In this document: positions 6,881 to 14,099 of the stretch, piece after piece | Layout of the letters: each line of letters starts with the position of its first letter | Numbering within the stretch: position 1 is the stretch's first letter | Notes under the pieces: generated by a model | What the model was told of the DNA's origin: nothing | The model's input: the letters and a program-made list of their open reading frames with translations, nothing else | Databases searched by the model: none | Made by a program: the position numbers and the translations under genes | DNA from: Streptomyces sporangiiformans | GTDB taxonomy: Bacteria; Actinomycetota; Actinomycetes; Streptomycetales; Streptomycetaceae | Assembly: GCF_005768555.2 (NCBI RefSeq) | Contig: NZ_VCHX02000155.1 | Location: 11,029 to 47,768 of the forward strand | DNA: 36,740 bases | Reading direction: 5' to 3'

Positions 6881-8038
6881 ATGGAACTGCGCTACGGAAT
6901 CAACCCGCACCAGGCGGCGGCGCCCGCCGCACCGGTGAGCCCCGGCGGATGGCCGGTGCGCCTGGTGCACGGAGCACCGTCCTACATCAATCTGCTGGAC
7001 GCGCTCAACGGATGGCAGCTGGTGCGCGAGGCGAGCCGGTCGCTGGGCGGACCGGCCGCCGCCTCCTTCAAGCACGTCTCGCCCGCCGGTGCGGCCGTCG
7101 CCGGTCCCGTCGACGAGGTCACCGCCGAGCTGTACGGCGTGGCCGGCGCCGAAGTCGGCAGTCTCACCGGCGCCTACCTGCGCGCCCGGGACGCCGACCC
7201 CAAATCCTCCTACGGCGACTTCGCGGCCGTCTCGCATCCGGTCGACGCCGAGCTCGCCGAGCTGCTGACCGGCGTGGTCTGCGACGGCATCATCGCCCCC
7301 GGCTACGCCCCCGGCACCGTCGAGCGGCTCAGCAGGAAGAAGAACGGCCGCTTCCTGGTCCTGGAGGCCGACGAAGCGTTCACGCCTCCGCCGCGCGAAG
7401 CACGGGAGGTCTTCGGCGTGCGCCTGACCCAGGAGCGCGACCAGGCGCCGCTGACTCCCGCGCTGCTCGCCGACACCGTGGGCGGGGCACTGCCCACGGC
7501 GGCGGTGGCGGACGTGCTGCTGGGGCTGGCCGTCCTGCGCCACACCCAGTCCAACTCGGTGTGTTACGTGCGCGACGGGATGACGCTGGGCATCGGCGCA
7601 GGCCAGCAGTCCCGGGTCGACTGCACCCGCCTGGCCGGCGCCAAGGCCGACACCTGGTGGCTGCGGCGCCATCCCGCCGTGCGCGCGCTCGCTTTCCGGC
7701 CCGGAGTCCGGCGCCAGGACCGGATCAACTGGCAGATCCGTTTCATCGAGGGCGGCCTCACCCGGCAGGAGAGCACACGCCTGGCGCAGGTACTCGCGGA
7801 GCCGGCCGACGAGCTGACACCTGCTCAGCGTGCCGAGTGGCGACAGCGCCTCACCGGTGTCGCCTTCGCCTCCGACGGCGCGCTGCCGTTCCGCGACAAC
7901 GTCGACCACGCCCACCGCCATGGCGTCCGGTACATCGCCGAGCCCGGCGGCTCGATCAGGTCCACCGAGGTCGAGGACGCCTGCCGCGAGCACGGCATCA
8001 CCCTGGCACGCACCGGCCTGCGCCTGTTCCACCACTGA
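6881..8038 (+). CDS. Stand-alone AICAR transformylase (PurH C-domain-like)
   Basis: A 385-aa enzyme predicted to formylate AICAR with 10-formyl-tetrahydrofolate, the penultimate step of purine synthesis. It shows RYGINPHQ at the N-terminus, the catalytic Lys-His pair in SFKHVSPAG (near residue 65), SYGDFAAVS, the HTQSNSVCY and GIGAGQQSRVD substrate loops and EPGGSIRSTEVEDA near the end. Full-length PurH is about 520 aa; the ~190-aa IMP cyclohydrolase domain with its MGS fold is entirely absent, and the ORF begins at the transformylase domain. ATG 6881 follows a strong GAGGAGG by eight bases. The ZTP riboswitch just upstream means its expected inducer is the substrate ribotide. A normal bifunctional PurH probably exists elsewhere in the genome. 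This copy may handle ZMP overflow or supply a folate-limited or secondary-metabolite route. Confidence 0.92.
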   Translation: MELRYGINPHQAAAPAAPVSPGGWPVRLVHGAPSYINLLDALNGWQLVREASRSLGGPAAASFKHVSPAGAAVAGPVDEVTAELYGVAGAEVGSLTGAYLRARDADPKSSYGDFAAVSHPVDAELAELLTGVVCDGIIAPGYAPGTVERLSRKKNGRFLVLEADEAFTPPPREAREVFGVRLTQERDQAPLTPALLADTVGGALPTAAVADVLLGLAVLRHTQSNSVCYVRDGMTLGIGAGQQSRVDCTRLAGAKADTWWLRRHPAVRALAFRPGVRRQDRINWQIRFIEGGLTRQESTRLAQVLAEPADELTPAQRAEWRQRLTGVAFASDGALPFRDNVDHAHRHGVRYIAEPGGSIRSTEVEDACREHGITLARTGLRLFHH

Positions 8039-8073
8039 CCGTGCCCGGGCGGGGGGCATGGAATGGTGGACGT

Positions 8074-8098
8074 TCGACGCGACGCCATGGAGCGTCGA
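8074..8098. other. Inverted repeat between transformylase and PH-like gene
   Basis: TCGACGC (8074-8080) and GCGTCGA (8092-8098) form perfect 7-bp arms around an 11-base spacer. It has no T-tract, so it is either a weak terminator of the upstream gene or an operator for the downstream one. A possible -10 (TAATCT) lies at 8104-8109. Confidence 0.35.
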
Positions 8099-8160
8099 GC
8101 ACGTAATCTGCGATCGGCACATCACACTGATCGGCGCACATCAGCACGCGAGGGATGGAC

Positions 8161-8616
8161 ATGCAGCAGCCCGGACCCGGCTCCCAGCCGCCACAAGGCT
8201 TCGGCCCGCCTCCCCCGTCGTACGCCCCGCAGAACCCGTACGCCCAGCAGACCCCGCAACACGCTCCCCAGAACCCGTACGCCCAACAGGCCGCCCCGTA
8301 CCCGCCCGCCCCCACCCCGCCACAACCCCCTGCCCAGGGCCCGGACTTCGTCGCCGCCGACCGGCACAACGCCGTCGTCGTGGATGCCGAGGGGGTCTCG
8401 TTCGAGAACCACGGAATGAACGCCGAGTTCCCCTGGCCCGTGATCCGCAGCGTCCACTACAAGCCCGGCGCCACGGGCAGGGGCCTCATGGTCGCCGTCG
8501 TCCACGTCGACGGCAGCGTGTACGAGTGCGGGGTCGACGCGAAGCGCCGCGAGCGGCTGCAGGAGTGGTTCGGGCAGCTCGCCTCCGTGCTCGGGTATTA
8601 CCGCCCCGCGGGCTAG
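8161..8616 (+). CDS. Small PH-like protein with Pro/Gln-rich N-terminus
   Basis: A 151-aa cytosolic protein. The first ~60 residues are a Gln/Pro/Tyr-rich disordered tail with repeated QNPYAQQ units. The remaining ~85 residues are a compact domain (FVAADRHNAVVVDAEGVSF ... EFPWPVIRSVHY ... EWFGQLASVLGYY) that aligns well with the C-terminal domain of the protein at 1973-2548. The two are probably paralogs with unrelated tails. The fold resembles bacterial PH domains; ligand and partner are unknown. ATG 8161 is preferred over ATG 8155 because GAGGG ends at 8154, giving a six-base spacer to 8161 but none to 8155. It is convergent with the ankyrin/HEAT gene 20 bases away. Confidence 0.8.
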   Translation: MQQPGPGSQPPQGFGPPPPSYAPQNPYAQQTPQHAPQNPYAQQAAPYPPAPTPPQPPAQGPDFVAADRHNAVVVDAEGVSFENHGMNAEFPWPVIRSVHYKPGATGRGLMVAVVHVDGSVYECGVDAKRRERLQEWFGQLASVLGYYRPAG

Positions 8617-8636
8617 GAGCGGCGTCGCGCCGGTCG

Positions 8637-9986
8637 TCACCCGGCCGTCGGGGTCTCCTTGCGCCACCGCCGGCTCCAGAGCGCGCCGGCCCGGTGGTCG
8701 TGCTCGAAACCAGCACCGAGATGGCCGACCCGCTCGATCGCCCCGTCGGCGCGCGGATCGTCGCGCAGGGTCAGGCCGTAGGCGGCCTCCAGGCGTACGA
8801 GTTGGTCGTCGTCGTCCAGCAACGCCGCCAAGGCGTCGGCGACCGCGGGTGCGCGGTCCCGGGAGCCGGCCAGTGCTCCCGCGGCCGCGCCCCGCACGTC
8901 CGCATCCTGGTCCTCGGTCAGGAGGAGCAGAGCCTTGGTGATCTCCGGGAGAAGCTCGTCGTCCCGCATGGCCGACGTGCACGCCCTGATCCGCACCCCG
9001 GCGTCCGGGTCACGGGTGAGGGTGAGCAACGCGGCCCTGGCGGCGGGGGAGAGGGGAACGTCTTCCGCGGAGAGGGCATAGGGCACTTCGCGGCGTACGC
9101 GGGGGTCGGGATGGCCGGCGTAACGGAGCCCGATGTCCTCCTGGCCGGGATGCTCGTACGCGGTGAAGGCGTCGAGCACCTTCGCGAGCATCTCGCTGTC
9201 CGTTTCCTCGGCCGCCCAGGCGGCCAGGAGGTCGCTCGCCTTCTCGTCGTAGTCGGGGCCGTTGCCCAGCAGCCCCCGTATCCGCAGGTAATCCACCACG
9301 AACCGGCGGTGCGCCAAGGCAGGGTGGTGGCGATGGGCCACCACGGCCGACCAGGTCTCGAAGCTGCGACGCTCGCTGAGGATCCAGCAGCTCGCCCACC
9401 AGTCCACATGATCGTCGTCATGCTGCCCGACAGCGCGGGCGATCAGTTCGTCGACGGGTGTCAGGACGCGGAAGGCCCACTCCAGAGAGGTCAGGATGGC
9501 GCCGTGTCCGGCCCGCACGACGAGCCCGCCGAGCGAGACCTGATCGACCCAGTGGTACTCGTCGTCCTGGACCCGGACCGTCGCGGCGGGACCCGGCTCC
9601 CCCGTTCTGCGCCGCAACTCCTCGGCCCCGCCCGCCTCGCACCAGCCCCGAGCCAGGGCGAGCAGCCGTTCTCGCGCGGCTTCCGGAAGCCGCAGCCGGG
9701 GCTCTTTGCCCAGCGCGGCCGAGAAGACCGCCGGGGACCCGCCGTCAACGGCACGCCACAGCGGCGTGGTCCCGTCCGGCAGCACCCGGTCAGGATCCGC
9801 GCCGCCCTCCACCAGCACTTCGGCGACCGTCGCGTCGTACGCCGCCACCGCCACGCACAGCGCCGGCAGCCCGTCCGCGTTGACCGCATCCGGATCGGCC
9901 CCTCCTTCCAACAGGGCCCGCACCCCCTCGGCGTCCCCCACCCGAACCGCCGACACGACCTGCCCGTCGAGTCCACTCCCACCCAT
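8637..9986 (-). CDS. Ankyrin-repeat and HEAT-repeat protein
   Basis: A 449-aa cytosolic repeat protein of unknown partner. The N-terminus has two to three ankyrin repeats (VRVGDAEGVRALLEGGADPDAVNADGLPALCVAV, then a second EVLVEGGADPD unit and DGTTPLWRAV, about residues 8-80). A middle all-alpha region rich in Trp and His follows (HVDWWASCWILSERRSFETW). The C-terminal half contains HEAT-like repeats of the PBS-lyase type (HPDPRVRREV, DPDAGVRIRA, DQDADVRGAAAGAL, DDDQLVRLEAAYGL, about residues 290-430). Such proteins act as scaffolds for protein binding. The start at ATG 9986 is chosen because a GGGGGCGGG stretch lies just upstream; ATG 10007 and a GTG near 10073 lack sites. It appears monocistronic. 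Confidence 0.85.
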   Translation of the reverse strand: MGGSGLDGQVVSAVRVGDAEGVRALLEGGADPDAVNADGLPALCVAVAAYDATVAEVLVEGGADPDRVLPDGTTPLWRAVDGGSPAVFSAALGKEPRLRLPEAARERLLALARGWCEAGGAEELRRRTGEPGPAATVRVQDDEYHWVDQVSLGGLVVRAGHGAILTSLEWAFRVLTPVDELIARAVGQHDDDHVDWWASCWILSERRSFETWSAVVAHRHHPALAHRRFVVDYLRIRGLLGNGPDYDEKASDLLAAWAAEETDSEMLAKVLDAFTAYEHPGQEDIGLRYAGHPDPRVRREVPYALSAEDVPLSPAARAALLTLTRDPDAGVRIRACTSAMRDDELLPEITKALLLLTEDQDADVRGAAAGALAGSRDRAPAVADALAALLDDDDQLVRLEAAYGLTLRDDPRADGAIERVGHLGAGFEHDHRAGALWSRRWRKETPTAG

Positions 9987-10162
9987 GGTCCCGCCCCCGA
10001 TCCACATGACATCGCGGGCCGTTGAGCACCCGTCGCCGCTCGTCACATCACACCAGGTCACATTTCCGCACACGGTGAACTCCTATGGCCCACATGAGCG
10101 CTGCCGTGACACCGGGCGGAGTTTTGTGCGGAGCTCCCGGGTCCGTGAGGAGCGATGGGCCC

Positions 10163-10192
10163 GGCCCCGGCGTCCTGTGAGCGGCCGGGGCC
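10163..10192 (-). terminator. Probable terminator of the chitinase gene
   Basis: GGCCCCGGC (10163-10171) and GCCGGGGCC (10184-10192) form perfect 9-bp arms with a 12-base loop, about 25 bases past the chitinase stop codon on its downstream side. A second palindrome (GGCCGGCGCCGGCC) lies between them. No T-tract is seen, as is usual for Streptomyces. Confidence 0.5.
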
Positions 10193-10216
10193 AGGCGCAT
10201 TGGCCGGCGCCGGCCG

Positions 10217-11980
10217 TCAGGGCAGGGCGTGGACGTGTGGACCGACCGCGTTCGACCAGGCGTTGCCCGCCGTCGCGTCCCAGTTCGTCGACCACGTCAT
10301 CGCGCCGCGCAGGTCGGGATACGTTCTCGGCGGCTTGAAGGAGCCGCAGTTCGTGCCTTTGGTGAGGCAGTCCAGGGCGTTGTTCACCACGGAGGGGGAG
10401 ACGTAGCCGCTGCCCGCGCCGCGGGGGGAGGCCGGGAGGCCGAGGCCCACCTGGGACGGGGCGAGGCCGCCCTGCAGTTGGATGCAGGCCAGGGCCGTGA
10501 GGAAGTCCACCGAGCCCTGGCTGTAGACCTTGCCGTCGCAGCCGAGCATCGAACCGCTGTTGTAGTACTGCATGTTGACGACCGTGAGGATGTCCTTGAT
10601 GTTCAGGGCCGTCTGGAAGTAGGAGTTGGACGTCGACTGCATGTCGATCGTCTGCGGCGCCATCGTGATGATCAGCGACGCACCCGCCTTCGAGGACAGG
10701 GAGCGGAGCGCCTGCGTCATGTACGTCGCGTTGAGGCCGTTCTCCAGGTCGATGTCGACGCCGTCGAACCCGTACGTCTGCATCAGTGAATACACCGAGT
10801 TCGCGAAGTTCGTCGCCGAGGTCGCGTCGTTGACGGACACCGTGCCGCGTTCGCCGCCGACCGAGACGATCACCTTCTTACCGGCCGCCTGCTTGGCCTT
10901 GATGTCCGCCTTGAACTGGTCGACGGTGTAGCCGCCGAGCCCGGCCGAGTCGAGGTTGAAGGTCACCGCGCCCGGTGTCGACGTGGCATCAGCGAAGGCC
11001 ACCGCGATGATGTCGTACGGGGACGGGACGTCGGAGATCCTCTGGACCGTCGCGCCGTTGTTGAAGTTCTGCCAGTAGCCGGTCACGGCGTGCTTGGGCA
11101 GGGCTGTGCCCCCGCCCCCGCCGGGCGGTGCCGTCGTCGTCCCGTTCACGGCCGCCGACTTCGCCGACTCACCCGCCGCGTTGGTCGCGGTGACCTGGAA
11201 GGAGTACGAGGTCGAAGCCGCCAAACCGGAGATCGTCGCCGAAGTGCCGGTCACCGCGAGGGCCTTCGTACCGCCCCGGTAGATCTGGTAGCCCGTCGCG
11301 CCCGCCACCGCGTTCCAGGTGAGCGAGACCGACGAGGAGGTCGTGGACGCGACCTTCAGGCCGGCGGGTGCGGAGGGGATGGTGGGGGACGGGTCGCCGC
11401 CCCCGCCGCCGTCGGGGCCGAACACGGACACGTCGTCCGCGTAGTACGCCGTCTGTGCGTACCAGCCGTGCGTGTAGATCGTCACCGAGGTCGTCGACGC
11501 CCCGGTCGTGAAGCGCGTCGTCAGCTGCTTCCAGGAGGAGGAGTCGGGAGTCCACGTCGAGACGTCCGTCGTGCCCGTGCCGCTCGCGCCCAGATACGCG
11601 TACCCGCCGCGCACCCACGCGCTCAGCGTGTACGTCGAGTCGGGCAGTACCGCGACGGTCTGGGCGCACCTGGCGTTGTCCTGGCCGCTCGGCGTGGCCT
11701 TCAGGGCGGAGGCGCCGCCGTGCACCGGCGCGGACACGGTGGCGCCGCTGCCCGCCGAGCACGTCCAGTCGGTGAGGCCCGACTCGTAGCCGGCGTTCTT
11801 GGCGTTGTTGATGTCAGCCGCCGAGGCCTGGCCGGCCAGGCCGGTGAGGGTGAGGGCGGACGCGGTGAGCACGGCGGCGAGGGCTCCGGCCCATGTCCGG
11901 CGCGTTCGTCTGCGTCGTTCGGGTCGCTCGGGTCCTCGGGGTTCCTCGGGGCGTTCGGGCATGCCTGGTACGCGGTTCAC
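10217..11980 (-). CDS. Secreted GH18 chitinase with CBM and FnIII domains
   Basis: A 587-aa extracellular enzyme hydrolysing beta-1,4-GlcNAc bonds in chitin. In order: an Arg-rich signal peptide (residues 1-54, cleavage near QASA-AD); a beta-sandwich carbohydrate-binding module (~56-190: NAGYESGLTDWTC ... YYADDVSVFG); a Gly/Pro linker; a fibronectin III domain (~205-285, PSAPAGLKVASTTSSSVSLTWN); a second linker; and the GH18 catalytic domain (~295-587). The catalytic DxxDxDxE motif reads DGVDIDLE, and the second conserved strand has VIVSVGG. GTG 11980 is preceded by GGAGG at proper distance. A dre operator lies upstream, so DasR should repress it unless glucosamine-6-phosphate accumulates. 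The architecture matches Streptomyces ChiC/ChiD-like enzymes, but I do not assign a specific paralog. Confidence 0.95.
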   Translation of the reverse strand: MNRVPGMPERPEEPRGPERPERRRRTRRTWAGALAAVLTASALTLTGLAGQASAADINNAKNAGYESGLTDWTCSAGSGATVSAPVHGGASALKATPSGQDNARCAQTVAVLPDSTYTLSAWVRGGYAYLGASGTGTTDVSTWTPDSSSWKQLTTRFTTGASTTSVTIYTHGWYAQTAYYADDVSVFGPDGGGGGDPSPTIPSAPAGLKVASTTSSSVSLTWNAVAGATGYQIYRGGTKALAVTGTSATISGLAASTSYSFQVTATNAAGESAKSAAVNGTTTAPPGGGGGTALPKHAVTGYWQNFNNGATVQRISDVPSPYDIIAVAFADATSTPGAVTFNLDSAGLGGYTVDQFKADIKAKQAAGKKVIVSVGGERGTVSVNDATSATNFANSVYSLMQTYGFDGVDIDLENGLNATYMTQALRSLSSKAGASLIITMAPQTIDMQSTSNSYFQTALNIKDILTVVNMQYYNSGSMLGCDGKVYSQGSVDFLTALACIQLQGGLAPSQVGLGLPASPRGAGSGYVSPSVVNNALDCLTKGTNCGSFKPPRTYPDLRGAMTWSTNWDATAGNAWSNAVGPHVHALP

Positions 11981-12035
11981 TTCGGCCTCCGGTGGGGGGT
12001 GGGGAAGGGAACGGTGGCCACCGCTGGACGTACAA

Positions 12036-12062
12036 GCTGGTCCAGACCAATAGGGTTGTCAA
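12036..12062 (-). promoter_or_regulatory. Chitinase promoter with DasR-type dre operator
   Basis: On the minus strand a TTGACA -35 hexamer occupies 12057-12062. Immediately downstream, 12036-12051 holds the 16-bp dre-like palindrome whose plus-strand sequence is GCTGGTCCAGACCAAT. The core TGGTC-CA-GACCA matches the DasR consensus and the classical repeat of Streptomyces chitinase promoters. No clear -10 was found. The operator lies between -35 and the expected -10, a position suited to repression. Confidence 0.85.
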
Positions 12063-12237
12063 GACCTCTCGTTCGACCTCAACCCCCTTGGGGCGCAACC
12101 GAGTTGAGGCATATGCGTCTCACTCTGTGTGGATCAAGGCTCCACCTTCGGTGAGTTGATCTCGGAGATTCGGTGTTGAGCGGGGCAAGCCGCGGATAAG
12201 GTGCTGCAAGAGGACGTCACAGGGGCGATCTGAGGCG

Positions 12238-13185
12238 GTGGTCGACCACCCCGCCGCAGTGAACGGGGTGGTGTGCAGCGTGCCGACCGCGATAGCCGTC
12301 ACCAGTTCCGATCTGGTGCTCCCACCGCAGGACCGGCAGACACCGCCCGCCGCCGTCCAGCCCCTCGAAAACCTCGAGAACTCCCTCACCGGGATGCACG
12401 CGCTCATCGAGCAGCACGGGTACGTGATCGCGTTATACCCGGCCTCCGCCCCCACCGACGTCACCCGACGCCTGCACGCCGTCCGCTCCGTCCTGGAGAG
12501 CGACCGCATCGCGCTGCTCGGCGTCGACCTGCCGCCGCTCGGACTCGCCCTGCTCGCCCAGCAGTTGCGCCAGCTCTCCGTCTGCGACTTCAGTCCCGGA
12601 GTGCTCGCCTCCTCCGGGCGGCTGCTCGCCCACTACATCTACGCGGGTGCGGTGCTCGGCTCGGTCGCCAAGCTCGACCGGGTACCGGTCTCCCTGAAAT
12701 CCCACGCCAAGTCATGGGTGCCGGGCGCCCAGTTCGCCGTACTGGCCAATCCGCGACCCCAGCTGGTGCGCCTGGGACAGGGCGGGCAGGGCAGGCAGGG
12801 CCGGCAGGAAGAAGAGCTGGCCGGGCCCGAGTTCGGCACGCGGATGCTCGTCGCGTCCGGGCAGCTGCCCGGCGACTGGCTCACCGCGACCCTCGCCCCC
12901 GCCTGGCGCGTGCAGGGCGTCGCCACCGTGCCGCTGCCCGCCGAGTCCGCGCGCTGGTGGGGCACGGGCAAGGTCGCCGAGTTCGCGGCGGGTCTGCACG
13001 ACGTGTCCGTGCTCTACCAACTGGTCTCGTCCGTACGGCGCGAGGAGTGCCGCTGGTGCGGTCTGGAACTCATCGGCGACCGCTGCGGTTTCTGTGCGGC
13101 GTCTTTGCCTCCGCCACCGGAGCTTCCGACCGCCACCGTACGGGCAGTTTCTTCTGTACGTGCCTTGCCCCCAGGCACCGCGTAA
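12238..13185 (+). CDS. Conserved zinc-ribbon protein heading the Tad locus
   Basis: A ~315-aa protein of unknown biochemical function. The N-terminal ~170 residues are mostly helical (ENLENSLTGMHALIEQHGYVIALYPA, DVTRRLHAVRSVLES). Residues ~180-200 are a Gly/Gln/Arg low-complexity insert (GQGGQGRQGRQEEE). A C-terminal zinc ribbon has two CxxC pairs (CRWCGLEL, CGFCAASL). No signal peptide or membrane span is seen. The position directly before cpaB suggests a cytosolic accessory or regulator of the pilus system. A rare TTA codon at 12433-12435 (in VIALYP) implies translation depends on the bldA tRNA. Start choice is uncertain: GTG 12238 has GAGG only two bases away, and several in-frame GTGs (12259-12280) follow. 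Confidence 0.75.
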   Translation: MVDHPAAVNGVVCSVPTAIAVTSSDLVLPPQDRQTPPAAVQPLENLENSLTGMHALIEQHGYVIALYPASAPTDVTRRLHAVRSVLESDRIALLGVDLPPLGLALLAQQLRQLSVCDFSPGVLASSGRLLAHYIYAGAVLGSVAKLDRVPVSLKSHAKSWVPGAQFAVLANPRPQLVRLGQGGQGRQGRQEEELAGPEFGTRMLVASGQLPGDWLTATLAPAWRVQGVATVPLPAESARWWGTGKVAEFAAGLHDVSVLYQLVSSVRREECRWCGLELIGDRCGFCAASLPPPPELPTATVRAVSSVRALPPGTA

Positions 13186-13237
13186 GTCACGTACGTACAG
13201 CTGAACAACGGTAACGACTCGCACACCCCGCACGACC

Positions 13238-13277
13238 GAGCACCAGGTACGACCGCTGAGCACCAGGTACGACCGCT
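13238..13277 (+). repeat. Perfect 20-bp tandem repeat upstream of cpaB
   Basis: Two identical head-to-tail copies of GAGCACCAGGTACGACCGCT fill 13238-13277, ending 42 bases before the cpaB start. The submotif ACGACCG also occurs once more just before the first copy (13232-13238). Tandem repeats of this length in a promoter area are typical of activator or repressor binding sites. Confidence 0.85.
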
Positions 13278-13319
13278 CGACCCCCGCTGTCCCCGCCCCC
13301 GATCGAGGTTGTCCGCGCC

Positions 13320-14033
13320 ATGAACTCACGCCAGCGCCGCGGCGTCATCCTGCTGGTCCTTTCGGTCCTGTGCGCCCTGGGCGCCTTCGCCGGAGTCCTC
13401 TCGGTGATCCGCGACGTGAACTCGAAGGTCGGCCCAGAGGTCGCGGCGTACCGCCTGAAGAGCGACGTCGCGCCCTATCGGGAGCTGTCGGCCGACCAGT
13501 TCGAGAAGGTCTCGATGCCCGAACGGTGGCTGTCGTCGACCGCGGTCACCAACCTCTCCCAGATCCGCGGAAAGATAGCCGTCACCCGGCTGGAGAAGGG
13601 CTCGCTGCTCCAGACCGACATGATCGTGGACCGGCCCGCGCTGAAGGCGGGCCAGCAGGAGATCGCGATCATGATCGACGCGGCGACCGGTGTGGCGGGG
13701 AAGATCAACCCGGGTTCGCGGGTCAACATCTACGCCACGTTCCAGGCCGAGAACGACAACGGCAAGGACCAGTCGAAGGTCATCGTCGAGAACGCCGAGG
13801 TGATCGACGTCGGCAAGCTGACCGCGCTGGACCCCTCCCAGAACAGCGACGACCGCCGCCGCACCGCGAACGAGGCGGTCCCGATCACCTTCGCCCTCGA
13901 CACCGCCGACGCCCAACGGGTCGCGTACGCCGAGTCGTTCGCGAGCCATGTGCGCCTCGCCCTGGTCGCGGGGGGATCCGACACCGCCGTCGCACCCGGC
14001 GACCGCACGTACACCCTCGACGAGGACAAGTAG
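13320..14033 (+). CDS. cpaB: CpaB/RcpC-type Flp pilus assembly protein
   Basis: A 237-aa protein with one N-terminal transmembrane anchor (GVILLVLSVLCALGAFAGVL, residues ~8-28) followed by an extracytoplasmic SAF domain (~45-110: SADQFEKVSMPERWL, GKIAVTRLEKGSLLQTDMI) and an RcpC-like beta domain (EIAIMIDAATGVAGKINPGSRVNIYATF). CpaB proteins belong to the Tad pilus machine; in diderms they associate with the secretin, while in monoderms the role is probably wall-proximal. It is the first recognisable Tad gene here. It is preceded by the 20-bp tandem repeats and followed at 14032 by AGGAGG for a short coupling ORF leading to cpaE. GAGG 13304-13307 is a weak ribosome site for ATG 13320. Confidence 0.9.
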   Translation: MNSRQRRGVILLVLSVLCALGAFAGVLSVIRDVNSKVGPEVAAYRLKSDVAPYRELSADQFEKVSMPERWLSSTAVTNLSQIRGKIAVTRLEKGSLLQTDMIVDRPALKAGQQEIAIMIDAATGVAGKINPGSRVNIYATFQAENDNGKDQSKVIVENAEVIDVGKLTALDPSQNSDDRRRTANEAVPITFALDTADAQRVAYAESFASHVRLALVAGGSDTAVAPGDRTYTLDEDK

Positions 14034-14042
14034 GAGGCCGTG

Positions 14043-14099
14043 ATGCGCTCAGCCCCCACGAAGGCCCTCACCAAGGCGTTCACGAAGGTGTGCCGATGA
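14043..14099 (+). CDS. Eighteen-residue ORF coupling cpaB to cpaE
   Basis: Right after the cpaB stop, a strong AGGAGG (14032-14037) precedes ATG 14043, which opens an 18-codon frame (MRSAPTKALTKAFTKVCR). Its TGA overlaps the cpaE ATG as ATGA (14096-14099). Its codons are G/C-ending and it is basic with repeated TKA units. The likely role is to load ribosomes and hand them to cpaE by reinitiation, because cpaE itself has only GAAGG as a site. Peptide function is not claimed. Confidence 0.5.
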   Translation: MRSAPTKALTKAFTKVCR

